Assembly (NCBI GenBank): GCA_963978905.1
Contig: OZ022259.1
Location: 52,036,727 to 52,100,726 of the forward strand
Length of the DNA: 64,000 bases
Source: Trichostrongylus colubriformis
Lineage: Eukaryota; Nematoda; Chromadorea; Rhabditida; Trichostrongylidae
Direction: 5' to 3'
Shown: positions 50,701-61,169 of the stretch, piece after piece
Layout: each line of letters opens with the position of its first letter
Position numbering within the stretch: position 1 is the stretch's first letter
The notes under the pieces: generated by a model
The model's input: the letters and a program-made list of their open reading frames with translations, nothing else
Database searches by the model: none
What the model was told of the DNA's origin: nothing
Position numbers and translations under genes: made by a program

Positions 50701-53700
50701 TCCGCTTCGAGAATCAACAGTGGAAAGGGGGTCCTATTTCTCGGGTTTTAGGCCAATTCCATCCGCTGCTTCTTCACTGTCCTATTGCTAGGCATCTCGG
50801 CTTTCATATGCACTACTTCTTTTACTTTTCGTCCGACTTTCCCCTAATGATGCCTTTAAAGGCAGCATTAGAGGAAAGTCGGACGAAAAGTAAAAGAAAT
50901 AGTGCATATGAAGGTCGGGATGCCTAGTAACAGGATAGTGGAGAAAAAACGAATGGAAATGGCCCAAAACCGGAAAAAATAGGACCCCTTTCCACTGTTG
51001 ATTCTCGACCCGGACGACCTGTCCGTCAAGAGGGGAGTAGTCTGATCTAGTTTTCCATTGGTATGTTGCCAAGTAAACACAGGGGAATGTTTGGAAATAC
51101 GACAACATCTATTTTTAGAGTGAGTTTCAAGCTAAAACTGCGAAAGCGCGCCGCAAAACCTCCGATCTGCCGCATCTCCTTAGCCGCTCCCACCCCAGTC
51201 AATCGGGAATAACGTCATGGGAGGCGGGACCGCTGTGTCCAAGAGGCGGAACCGCTGCATGGTTGCGGCGTTTTGCAGGGTTTCTACAGCTTGGAGGGGC
51301 GCTTTTCCACCGGGATTTCGCCACAGATAGCCTTCTTAGGCCCAGGTCTACCATGTGAGTGACTACTTATAGGGATTTCTCCATTACCGCATTACTCCTA
51401 ATGCTGTCTTTAAATGGAAGTATAATTAGTGGTCCTCAGTGATGGTGACCTTTCAAGGTGAAGAAGAATTACTGGTATTCTTATAGGAGCATTTCTTATG
51501 CCGCCTTGCTTCATATACCTTGACTGCTTAGCCCATTCTTATTCGAAACTGTTGTTCAGCACCTTCTCGAGATGCTATGCCACATTCGTGCTATGAATCT
51601 GAGTCGAGCAGCTGAATCATTGCGTATTTACTTCGACTACTCTATGTTCCGGTCAGTTTTTAGATTTATTTTGAAAGAAATATGCCAGTTTACCTCCAGT
51701 TATGTGTGCTTCTACAAAGTTGTAATTTGTGCAAATCCAATGTGGCACTGCAATGTGCAATGCCGCAAATCGACGAGTGTGCACGACTTTCTCCTCTTGC
51801 CCTTTGCCTCAAAATATTCACAAAAAGCCACTCCAACTATCAGATCTTTCTGGAACTCAGGAACTTTTACAAATTCTCTCAGAGCCAGCGATTCAATTAT
51901 GGCAACTGGAAATCGTGGATGTCGATTAGGAGTACTTGATCAACGATCTCTTCGCTTTTCCTGCTTGCTTCAAGCAAGGCTGTGCCGAATATTTGGTGAC
52001 AAGTGGGTGGCTTTTAAGAGCTACACAGATTTTTGTTCTCGTGACAGCAGGCTGAACATCCAATTAGAGTCCGGTATTATGTATTGCCGCGGTCATACTT
52101 TACGTGTCTGCGTCGACTGACGCCGGTGCCGGCGTCAACTGACGTAAAGTATGACCGCGGCTTAATGTTATTATGGCCCATATGATTTCACATGTGGTAT
52201 GGGTTGTGTAATCTCAGCTGCGAACAAAGCCATTGGAGTTGCGAGGTGTTGTTTTCAGTAGCCTTTCTTCTTCGCGTGCGAAGCTGCATTCAAGCTGGAC
52301 CGCCGCTGTAGTTGGCCGCTGATGCGATTACACGGCAACTACGTATGCACCCTCAGGGGTTTGTACCTTCATGTCAGGATTTCGCAACACGACGAGCGAC
52401 GTGCGACGCGATGTATACGAGCTAGCGCGTCGCTTTTGTGGGGTCTTATAGTGTCTACACGGTAATGCTAGTGGGCCCACTAACAGTTGACTTGAAATCA
52501 CTTTGGCACCCAACAACAAGGCGCCTTTAGCCCGTCCGCATTGCTACGCTTGCGACACGCCGCGCAGCGGTATCCTGACATAAGGATACCCACCAACCCC
52601 TAGCATTACTGTGTAAACGCTTGAGGATCCACCTACAGCGGTGCCCATTGTTGCCATGTCGCAAGCGGCGATGCGAAATCCTAAGTTAAGGTACACAACC
52701 ACAGTTTGGCTTATTCATTGAATAAGTACTAAATCCTTTCAACCTCAGTTTTAAGAAAAATTTCGCTTCCCTTTCTGCTTGCAGTATGTTTGCTTACAGA
52801 CAAGCAGCTCGCTTACTGTTGAGCGAATGTGTACAACAAGCACAGAATCACGATATGGGCTGTCTGAGAATGGCAATGGTAGAACTGGCAGCTCTGGATG
52901 CAATGCCACCCAATGATCTCGATCTCAAAGCTCTTACTGAAGGCAAGGGCCTATTCACTGTGGGGTGCTGAGGCTTTCTTCATGATCTTATGTATTGATT
53001 CCAGAGAAGTCAACAGACACTCTCCTCACCACTGATGAATTACTGCGAATGATTAATCGAGTTGTAGACACGGAAACGAGGTCAGTCGATTAGCATGTAT
53101 GAATTTTGATTATGGTTTATCATTTGGTCAGCTATGAGGGTACCAGGTAGATACAGTAGATAAGCTTCTTCGAGTGTAAGTGGTGTGGGCTTCCAGGATT
53201 GATGGAGCAGACGATCACCGTGACGCCGTCACCAGCACTGACGAATCCGAGCAGTTATTTGAACAGCTGAATGCGTTAGCCCATCTGATGACAGCCATAA
53301 CAGCGGCTCGACGGTGTAAATCGCCGAGAGTGTAAGTACTTAACTTTCCCTTGATCACCTTATGGTGGAAAATATCCGATTTTCAGAGTAGAAGAAGGCT
53401 TGGAACGGGCAATGAGGTGCACATCGGGTCCAGATTCAGGTGCTCGAGCTCGGCTGATCAGTGATGCAGCAGTAGCGACGACGAGCAGTGTCCGTCTGCG
53501 ACATGGTTTTGCGCTGGCTACTCAATCACTCGCCACCTCACTGGTTGAGACAAATTATAGTGATGGATGCGCACCAAGGCATGAGACGGAGGCACATGTG
53601 AGACTTTTTATTCGCCCTGAAGATTTATTTCACTGAGATCGATGTTTTAAAGGTCACAACATACCCTTCATTCCCATGACTCGATCATTTTAACGAGTAG

Positions 53701-56700
53701 GTTATAGGCCATAGCTGGTGTGAATATGGTGTATGCGGCGGCAATGATGGGCGAATGGGATCGAGTTACAACGATGCTGGGACGATTAAAACTATATTAT
53801 ACTCAAGAATTGAACTGGCAGGTGATTATTCATTCTACAATATTTGGTTACAGAAACATATTCCAAAGCGCCATAAATATGCCAAAAGCATGTTCTGTTA
53901 TGAGAGCACACCAAAAGTTTCTGCAAAATCACTGCAATACTCGAATATTAAAAGGATCGTCCACGGAAGGATGAGATTTTTTTGTTACCCATATATTTAT
54001 GTTGTATCTGCCTAATAAGAGCCGCATGCAAAGTTTCACGCGAAAAGTGAGAGTTCGGCTAAGGTTCACCTTCCCCAATTCTTGGCCAGGCTGGGCGAGG
54101 CCCAAGATTAAAAGCCCCGTTCCGTAGTCCACAGCGGGTGGGAACGGAGAGTGAGACTGTTTACGTGAGTTCCTGTTCCTAAATTGCGTCTCCGACCGCG
54201 GCGGACGACGGGGTGGGCACTCGTCGGAGGCCCCGCTCACCCGGCCGAGACTTTAAGGAGCTGTTTCTCAATCGAATTCGCATTTTTCGCGTGAAATTTT
54301 GCATCCGGCCCCTATTAGGCAAATACAACATAATTATAAGAACAAAAACTCATTTTTCCGTGGACGATTCCTTCAAGTATGCGGTTGCCCAGATAACAAC
54401 TTCCTGCACATTTTTATATACTGTTTTTCTCAATTTTGTTTGCTCGGCTTCCTCGCCAGCAGTATCTAATTGCTGCGTAGCACGATGATACGTGGCCTTT
54501 GGAAAGAGCTCGGTTGCAGCTGAGCCCGTTAATAGCTTCACAGCGGCGCGTGCTTGTTTATGTCATGCTTCAGGGCCTTGTCTAGTTATCTGATAGAAAA
54601 ATATGTTATAGGCTGCGCATTATGTAAATCTTTGTGATAGAATCATCTTATTCGACACAACGATTTTACGTGGACAATGGGATAAGTGCGTACCAGTATT
54701 GGAGGACATCGAAACATTGGATGCGGGTGAAGCAGCTTTGAGGTGAGCAAATGTAACTTAAGTTGATTTGTATTTTTTTCAAATTTAAAGGACATTTCAT
54801 ATCTTGTCGTGCCTTTGTACTAATTATTTAAGCGTCGCATAAAATTTTCGCATTGTCGCACGCGACACATTAGCACGGGAATTGGAATAAACGAGTCACT
54901 CAGGGGGACTCAAACCTGTTGTGCGCGCGACAGAGGCGAAGTTTGTGCTGCTCCTCATCGGAAACCAACGTTACACACCCGTCTGCTACCTACGAGAAGG
55001 ATTCAGCCTCGGGAAATTCCACACTTTCAGCGTTTTGACGGCCAACCGGCGGCAGCTTAAAGTGCATATCGCCACGTTCGATATATTGGGAACTCTGCAA
55101 TTGTGCCTTGAATGGTCTCGTGAAACCATCCTTGCTGCCTCTAGGCCAAGCACCATGTTCAGTAAGTTGGCAGCGTCGGTACCACTCGCCCTGAAAAGTT
55201 TCAATATAGCCCAGCTTCCTCCTCTCTATTTCTCTAACAAAAGGAGTTGCCGTGATATTTTTCTGCTCTCTGTTCCACCTGCTTCCATCCCTCCTCCAGA
55301 CTGCTACATTTGATGCGACCATTTAACGTCGACATTGCTCCATGAGGCCCCGTTCATACTTTGCGCCGGCAGGGCGTGGCTGCGTTCACAAGAAGCGAGG
55401 CAGAGTGGCGCGAGGGAAGTGCAGAGAGGACGCAGGCAAAGAGACAGGGTTTCACAGGCGGAGGGAGACTCAGAGACATGCAGCCACACCCTGGCCTGCG
55501 CCGCAAGGTGTGAACGCGACCTAACTTTTCTTAATCGGGCCATGTACGACTCCTCGAGATTCTTCAGCCATTACTCGATGCTGTTCCTATACCATTCCGT
55601 TGTCTTTTACTGTTTGTTTCGTTTTCCCGCATTGTTTTACTGAAAAACCATTTTCAGGAGAGCAATACTCTTGGCGGCACAAAATGAGCTGTCATCTGCC
55701 CGGAATCTATTAGAATCGATATACTCCAAGTACGAGACGCCCACTACAGTGTTCCTACATATGAGGTGATCAACATATCCATTTTTGTTTTTCTTTTTTC
55801 TTGCTTTTTTCTGTTTTTTTTTCTGCTTAGCATCATGAACAAACTACATATCCGTAAGAGTTTGGTGCGCACAGGTTGCGATTACAATTGGCAATGTTGT
55901 TGAGTGCTGAGTGTCGATGGAGTGCAGCTGTAGAAATGCTTCAAGGCGTACATGAAGAAGCCCTTGGTGTTGGCCAACGAAACATCGCTGCAATGGCACT
56001 ACGAAGAATTGGTGTGGTCCAGGTAAATAGGAGATTAAATTTATAAAATTGAAATTACACTTTTTGGAAGGAAAATAATAAAGTTCTGTTTTAATCCGTT
56101 TCGCTGTTGAGCCATGAACCTGGTTTTGTCAAATGCATGTTCGGGTAAATCGATAACTTGTGGAGTTTCGACGTTGCTCCCATTCGGAGGTCTTGGGCTG
56201 CATTCACACTTAGCGACGCGGTCGCAGCGATCGCGACTTGCCCAATGCAGACCCCGCAACCAGTGTTTTGGTATGCTAACTGGTTCTGGGTAAGCTTGAG
56301 CGCACCAACGTATCACTTGCGGAGCCTACATCGAGTCAGCGGTTCTAGCCATAGTGGAAGCGATCGCGTCGTCGAGTATGAATGCAGCCTACTCAAAAAT
56401 AATTATGGCTAAGGGGATAGTGAGAAGTTTTTCGGTGAATGTGGGATCGATTTACCTGCAATAGAGATGGTAGCAACGCTCAGTTGTACCACATCTTTCG
56501 CCATAACATCCTTGATGAACATCTTTATCTTAGATGAACAGGTGTTGCATGAGTATAGTGAGGATTGTCATCTTAGCATCACGTACATACTTTGTGGTGC
56601 CGGCGGCAGGGCGTGGCTGCGCCGTCTCCGCTCGTACTTCACCATGTCACCTGTCTCGCTGCCTGTGAACGTAGCCATGCCTTGCCGGCGCAACGTATGA

Positions 56701-57620
56701 ACGAGGTTTTATTCCGTCATTACTTGCAGATGATGAGTGGTGACCATGAAATGGCCATAGAGAAATTGGACGAATGCCGAAAAGACATTAGAAGCAGCTG
56801 CTCAGTCCTGGAGAATGCTATTTTATCGATCGCTTTTGCTGTAGCTCATTCACATACGGGTAGTAAAAACGGTAAGGCTGTTGCGCTTGTTATCTGCTCA
56901 CTTTTCCGCATTTAATAACTCATTTAGAAAGACTACGATTCCTGAACAAAGCTCGAGCGCAGTGTCGCCAAGCTGGAGCGGTTCTGTTCGAAAAGTTCGT
57001 GTTGCAGGAAATTGCGCTTTGCTACCATGAGGTGCGTTTATACTTGAATAAACCCGCTGTAACGTACATATTTTTTGCTGCGCGCTGAAGCGTCGCGGCA
57101 TCGCACCCAAGTTATTGACGGTATGGACTCTTCCGTGGCTTGGTGATATCGATCGCCATGGGACGCGTCTATGACACATGAGGCCGACGTTAGACATCAC
57201 GATTTCGCGAGGCTGTAGTGTCGCACGTGCACGATGGTACGGCGTTGAGATTTTGCAATGACGGCGAAGCCGTAATCCTCACTGTTGCAAATGTGAAGTA
57301 TGACGTCGGCCTGAGACGATTTCGGTCTATAGTATGGACGCTACAAATTTGCATCCGTCACGCCATGAATATGTTGTACTCACGTTCATTGAGAATCTCT
57401 TAAGCCTGAATTGGATGCGTCGTTGCAGAAAATATCGATCAGTCGCGCGTGTGATCAATATTCACTTCAAGACACCTGCTAATGAGGCGGACTAAAGTTT
57501 GAAAGCATATGAGACCTCATTTTTCAGTGTGGAGATATGGATGAGCGAGATGACATTGCCTCAGAATTTGCTGCCATTGATGACCGTTATGCTGGCCATT
57601 TTGATTGGAAACTCGTCTGA
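47768..57620 (+). CDS. such-1: Anaphase-promoting complex subunit 5 (APC5)
   Basis: Twenty exons join in phase into about 782 residues: 47768-47902, 48433-48481, 48561-48651, 48712-48834, 48907-49027, 49083-49207, 49287-49392, 49947-50033, 51560-51651, 52785-52942, 53005-53080, 53197-53331, 53387-53597, 53708-53821, 54612-54742, 55658-55765, 55875-56022, 56730-56871, 56928-57031 and 57528-57620. The length fits APC5 (about 755 in vertebrates). Recognisable segments include VTPCK near the N-terminus, HIRAMNLSRAAESLRIYFDYSMF, and helical TPR-like repeats in the second half (MALRRIGVVQMMSGDHEMAIEKL-type, quoted in part). APC5 is a scaffold of the cyclosome, the E3 ligase that triggers anaphase. 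C. elegans has two such genes (such-1 and gfi-3); the symbol here only marks the family. The start of exon 2 (TACGAG acceptor) and the 60-bp intron 3 are the least certain junctions. Intron 10 has a GC donor. Confidence 0.85.
48087..48218. repeat. Fold-back element, CATACTTTGCG-tip group (APC5 intron 1)
   Basis: The left arm GCTGCGTTTATGCTTCGCGC and the right arm AAAGCATGAATGCGGCTTCA pair. The interior GGCAGCGAGGCAGAGTGGCA is shared with the copies at 55344, 58681 and 63647. Confidence 0.65.
49421..49605. repeat. Fold-back element, CATACTTTGCG-tip group (APC5 intron 7)
   Basis: The left arm AGGCTGCCGTCAGACATCGC and right arm GCGAAGTCTGACCGCGCTCT pair, and the inner GCGACTTTGCGATTCTGCGA pairs with TCGCAGAATCGCAAAATCGC. 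Confidence 0.75.
50305..50855 (-). mobile_element. TTAA-flanked non-autonomous transposon (copy 2)
   Basis: The ends AGACATCATTAGGGGT and CCCCTAATGATGCCT are inverted repeats, flanked by TTAA at 50301-50304 and 50856-50859. The sequence is the inverted relative of copies 20637-21141 and 50860-51409. It shares its right-hand TTAA with the adjacent copy in opposite orientation. It lies in APC5 intron 8. Confidence 0.82.
50860..51409 (+). mobile_element. TTAA-flanked non-autonomous transposon (copy 3)
   Basis: The ends AGGCAGCATTAGAGGAAAG and ACTCCTAATGCTGTCT are inverted repeats, flanked by TTAA at 50856-50859 and 51410-51413. It matches copy 1 (20637-21141) closely over its length and forms a 1.1-kb palindrome with copy 2. 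Confidence 0.84.
52086..52161. repeat. Near-perfect 76-bp palindrome (APC5 intron 9)
   Basis: The arms GCCGCGGTCATACTTTACGT and ACGTAAAGTATGACCGCGGC are exact inverted copies, around the core TGACGCCGGTGCCGGCGTCA. It shares tip and core with 40403-40477. Confidence 0.88.
52357..52700. repeat. TIR element, family D (copy 2, APC5 intron 9)
   Basis: The left end GGGTTTGTACCTTCATGTCAGG pairs in part with the right end (reverse complement TGTGTACCTTAACTTAGGAT). A second right-end-like sequence (TATCCTGACATAAGGATACC) at about 52570-52592 suggests a nested or duplicated end. Confidence 0.6.
52943..53004 (+). other. GC-AG intron of APC5 (intron 10)
   Basis: The 62-bp intron begins GCAAGG and ends TTCCAG. 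Nearby GT donors (at 52961 and 52966) give phases that hit stops in the next exon, while the GC donor joins GAAG to AGAAGTCA in phase and keeps TEEKSTDTLL open. GCAAG is the normal consensus for GC donors. Confidence 0.72.
53951..54376. mobile_element. GC-rich TIR element of about 425 bp, family C (copy 2)
   Basis: The left end AAGGATCGTCCACGGAAGGA pairs with the right end (reverse complement AAGGAATCGTCCACGGAAAA). Pairing continues for about 100 bp through TTGTATCTGCCTAATAAGAG. It lies in APC5 intron 14. Confidence 0.78.
55344..55522. repeat. Fold-back element, CATACTTTGCG-tip group (APC5 intron 15)
   Basis: The left tip GAGGCCCCGTTCATACTTTG pairs with CCGCAAGGTGTGAACGCGAC at the right. The interior GCGAGGCAGAGTGGCGCGAG is shared with 48087, 58681 and 63647. 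Confidence 0.75.
56195..56392. repeat. Fold-back element, related tip (APC5 intron 17)
   Basis: The left arm GGCTGCATTCACACTTAGCG and right arm CGTCGAGTATGAATGCAGCC pair, then GACGCGGTCGC pairs with GCGATCGCGTC. The interior is different from the other members. Confidence 0.75.
56578..56708. repeat. Fold-back element, CATACTTTGCG-tip group (APC5 intron 17)
   Basis: The left part ACGTACATACTTTGTGGTGC and right part GGCGCAACGTATGAACGAGG pair at the tips. GGCAGGGCGTGGCTGCG inside pairs with CGTAGCCATGCCTTGCC. Confidence 0.68.
57180..57314. repeat. Fold-back element, related tip (APC5 intron 19)
   Basis: The left arm GAGGCCGACGTTAGACATCA and right arm AAGTATGACGTCGGCCTGAG pair over about 20 bp; the interior is unrelated to other members. 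Confidence 0.7.
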
Positions 57621-57798
57621 CACTGGACGTTTCGTGCGCATACACATTTTGACGAAGCTTATAATATGATCAGTTTTCTTTTACGGGCTGCGCACGGTTC
57701 ATTCTCGACCATAATCTCATTGTTCTACTTTGTTAGTAATTTCTTCAAAAGTTGGAACTTCAAACTATTACGGTGACGGCTGACAATAATGTGTCATA

Positions 57799-57804
57799 AA
57801 TAAA
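57799..57804 (+). terminator. Polyadenylation signal AATAAA, APC5
   Basis: AATAAA occurs 179 bp after the APC5 stop codon, the first canonical signal downstream. Confidence 0.5.
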
Positions 57805-58377
57805 TACCAGAAACTTGTAGGCTTGCACCGCAAAATGCACATACGGTATAGTCCTAACGATTATTTATTTACGAAAAAGTGATTTTAATTGAGTAAGGAA
57901 TCTTCATTTTACATTTGTCTGTTTGATTCGTTTTACCTCTCCTTTGTCTATTTTCTCTTCGTACCAGAAAAATTCAGATTCATTTGTCCAACCTTGAAAG
58001 ACAGATAGGTTGCCCGAACGGGTGGGGCAAAACTCAATCCAATAGAAAGCGAGTTTCGAATCCTCAGTAAACCTCATGCAACATGGCTTTAAGAGTATTG
58101 ATTGCCCGCGTTTAATATTCATTTATTCATCGATATCCATTTCAAGAACAGAAGCGTGGAAAGGACTTCACTTCTGCACGTGATTTCTCTTTTTGGGTGG
58201 CTTCTGCATTATAGAATAGTTATTGATTTTGTGTGCCATCATCTAAGCATGCCTTAGTGCATTTGGAAAGAGTTACAGACATGGCGAGCAATGGGTGGGA
58301 ATCCGCAGGTTCTTGATGTCATATGGTGCAAGAGTTATTCTCCAACCCATCGTAGTGTCACTACGTATTTTCGTGCT

Positions 58378-58676
58378 GCTATCTGGGGTGGGGGGAAATA
58401 CGCCAAAAAATCGCGTGGCCGCACGCGGCGAGCGGCGCGGCGGGTGCGAGCGCCAGTGCCGGTGCTGGCAGCCTTCAAGCGAGACAGTGTGGCAAAGGTG
58501 GAGGAGGCAGGGTGGCGTGGCTGGAGGAGGCAGTGTGGCATGGCTGGAGTGCAGAAGTGACGCAGCCACGCTCTGCCGGGCTCCCAAGAGCAAAATCGAT
58601 TCGCAAGTCGCACTGGTGGCGCCGCGAGTGCGACGCCGCTGACGCGATGTTTTGGCGTATTTCCCCCCACCCTGCT
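58378..58676. repeat. GC-rich fold-back element with GGTGGGGGGAAATACGCC ends
   Basis: The left arm GGTGGGGGGAAATACGCCAA and right arm TTGGCGTATTTCCCCCCACC are exact inverted copies, continuing inward with partial pairing. The interior encodes long spurious open frames on both strands because of its GC content. Confidence 0.8.
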
Positions 58677-58680
58677 ATCT

Positions 58681-58859
58681 GAGGCTGCGTACATACTTTT
58701 AGTCGGCAGGGTGTGGTTGCGTTCACAGGCAGCGAGGCAGACTGGCACAGGGGATGTGCACGGACGATGCAGACAATGAGACAGGGTGGCAGAACAGGAG
58801 ACGCAGAGACACGCAGCCACACCCTGCCGCCGGACCGCAAAGTATGAACGCGGCGTGAG
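58681..58859. repeat. Fold-back element, CATACTTTGCG-tip group
   Basis: The left arm GAGGCTGCGTACATACTTTT pairs with CGCAAAGTATGAACGCGGCG at the right, and GGCAGGGTGTGGTTGCGT pairs with ACGCAGCCACACCCTGCC. It abuts the previous element with only four bases between. Confidence 0.78.
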
Positions 58860-59656
58860 ACCCACACAAATCTTGTCGTGATGCCACAGTATAATGACAC
58901 AGGGTCTCATCCCTTACCACTACGTGTTTTAAGGAAAGTCTCGATGCAAAGGAACAACTACAAGGTGATCTGCTATAGAAGGGAATTATGTGTTCTCCGA
59001 TCGTCACCTGTTTGAACTTACAGAATGTGTAATGTGTAAGAATGTCTAATTCAAGGCACCGTGAGGCGGGCGGGGCTAGGAAGAAAAGCGTATTTCAAAA
59101 CGCTGTACTCCGTAAACAAACATTCGAACTAAGGAAAGATCATGTAGCGAAAATCGCGTGAAAAAACGCGCTTCTGGGGCGCTATTGCGATTTTAGCGCT
59201 CCTTACCTCGAGCTACGCGCTTCAGGCGGACCGGCATCACGGCCATTTGATGCCTGCCGGGTAACTTTGACTATCAATCATGATGATGCCAACCAAGTGA
59301 AACAGCACACAGCACTAAACAGGATGTTTATAATAAAAAAATCCCAATGAATTCTTACTCGACACTTGCACTTGGCAAGGCGTCATGTGTGCAGCGAGGA
59401 AGTGCAAGCCAAAATTGCCCCTCCCGATGTTTTCAGGGTCTAGTATACGTTTATATTTCGCAAGAAATAAGACAATAAACGAAAAGTAAACAACAGCAAC
59501 AGATGATGAGAGTTTATCAAATGCCAGTTCTTCAGTAACAGCCTATTAAGCGAGATGAGCGCGTAATTTATCCTGAGAGTGATATGTAGCCTCTCATTGC
59601 ACGGTCACGGTTTACACTCGTGTTTCTGTAGACACTGGAACATTTGCAAAACATCA

Positions 59657-59727
59657 GGTTCCGGCGAGATTCGAACTCGCGTTACTGGATTCAAAGTCCA
59701 GGGTGTTAACCGCTACACTACGGAACC
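59657..59727 (-). tRNA. tRNA-Gln (anticodon UUG)
   Basis: The minus-strand sequence folds into a complete cloverleaf of 71 nt. The acceptor stem GGTTCCG pairs with CGGAACC, the D stem GTGT with ACAC, the anticodon stem CTGGA with TCCAG and the T stem GCGAG with CTCGC. The anticodon loop CTTTGAA gives TTG, reading CAA (Gln). The T loop is TTCGAAT. All seven acceptor and five T-stem pairs are intact, so it is likely functional. Confidence 0.95.
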
Positions 59728-61169
59728 AATGATGGCGGGCGCTGAAAGGGTGCACTCAAGCTGACTGCAGATGTGTGGCCACTCAACAGCGTATCACATT
59801 GGCTGTGATCAATTTATAGCTAGCAGCTAAACAAATAGTACCAATGTAAAAGGGGCCCCTTACAAATAAGTAGTCAATATCGGCTCCCATTAGGGTCATA
59901 CTGTGGCATTTATAACGATTATGCGAATGATGGTTGCATTATCGCTTTAATCGCTGTTAATCGCTGTTTTGATCTGTTATTCTATTATTATTCCGTTCTT
60001 ATCTAGAATTATCATTTTATCAGTTGGACTATCGCACAGTACTGCGCGAATAACACAACAGATTGATGTCATGGGGAAATAGTCGATACTGATCAACCGA
60101 TATCGAAGAAGTTCGTATCTCACAGTTCCACACTGGAATCTTTACAAATACCGGGTCAAATCAAGTCGGGGGGGGAGACGCAACTTTGCGTCAAATTTTC
60201 ACCGACGTCAAAGGTTCTTTCCCTCCCTAGGCTTAGGCTAAAGCAGATAAAACCTATGCTTTGACAGATGCTTTTTCATGTGGAAGGAGAGGATATCAAT
60301 TTTAGCCTCAGCTTAGGGAGGGAAAGGAGCTTCGACCTTGACGCAAAATTGCGTCTTCCCCCTGACTTGATTTGACCCCAAATACCTATCACTATTTGGT
60401 ATTCCACGTAATTCAACAAAAATAAATTGTCTTTATCCATTAATCATTTAAGACTTTGCCTGAAATTGTCAGTATTGGGAGTTTAGATAGTTTAGGGGTC
60501 GATAGTTTTGTGTTCGATTGCATCGATTGGTAGTAATTTGTCCATTGTTGAGCATCTAATCCTCAGATGTTGGTGGCAGATCCATGTGCCAGTTATCGAT
60601 GCTTATCGTTTTTGTAGACATGCACCACGGTTTGGAATTTTACTTAGTCTAGCGGTCGGCACCCATTTTGACATGGTCTATCGGTCGCGTCGAATGTTTG
60701 CTGGTACCGCATGAGAAAATGAATCCCTCGCTTTGCTACCAAAAATCTAGATCGTATCCGGATCATTTTTGTAGATCGCAGTATCAAGAGACGGGCGCCG
60801 TTATTTGGAACGCTAGGCATTTAAGCGGTCGGCACATCGGCAACTGATCTGATGGCAACAGAACATAAAGGAAATATTTTCACCCAGTGGCTAGGAGCAG
60901 CAGACGCTCTAGCGGTGTACCGCAATTCATTCCATCCACTTCCTAGCAACTGTAATCAGCACCTATAGACCATGATCAGTTTCGATAAGTCACCATTAAG
61001 GTTCCCGCACCCTGCAGTACCCCTGGATGTGGACAATCCACTGCTAGCCACAGAATCGTAACGGATTTGGCGACATTTGCATTTTTACGCTCATCATCAA
61101 AGCTTATCAAACATTATCAGCCTAGAACATCCACTATTAATTTCCCCGTTCCACCCTGCTTGACACCTA
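59728..61169. other. Intergenic tract after the tRNA
   Basis: The tract is AT-rich with one short fold-back element (60153-60378) and no recognisable gene. Confidence 0.5.
60153..60378. mobile_element. 226-bp MITE with perfect 8-bp target duplication
   Basis: The ends GGGTCAAATCAAGTC and GACTTGATTTGACCC are inverted copies, with further pairing inside (GACGCAACTTTGCGTC and GACGCAAAATTGCGTC; AGGCTTAGGCTAAA and TTTTAGCCTCAGCTT region). The octamer CAAATACC flanks both sides (60145-60152 and 60379-60386). Eight-base duplications are typical of hAT or P-type transposition. Confidence 0.88.

Larger units (their letters stand above)
57621..59656. other. 3' flank of APC5 and repeat-bearing intergenic tract
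   Basis: The tract holds the APC5 3' UTR, a polyadenylation signal at 57799-57804, and two adjacent fold-back elements (58378-58676 and 58681-58859). No gene is supported between them. Confidence 0.5.

Noticed and set aside
54921..55322. Overlapping open frames of 110-130 codons on both strands
   Set aside because: They lie in an APC5 intron next to a fold-back element and show no recognisable family or splice signals; chance frames are more likely.
58335..58910. Open frame of 191 codons on the minus strand
   Set aside because: It lies across two GC-rich fold-back elements, both strands are open there, and the translation is low-complexity with no domain; it is a by-product of repeat composition.
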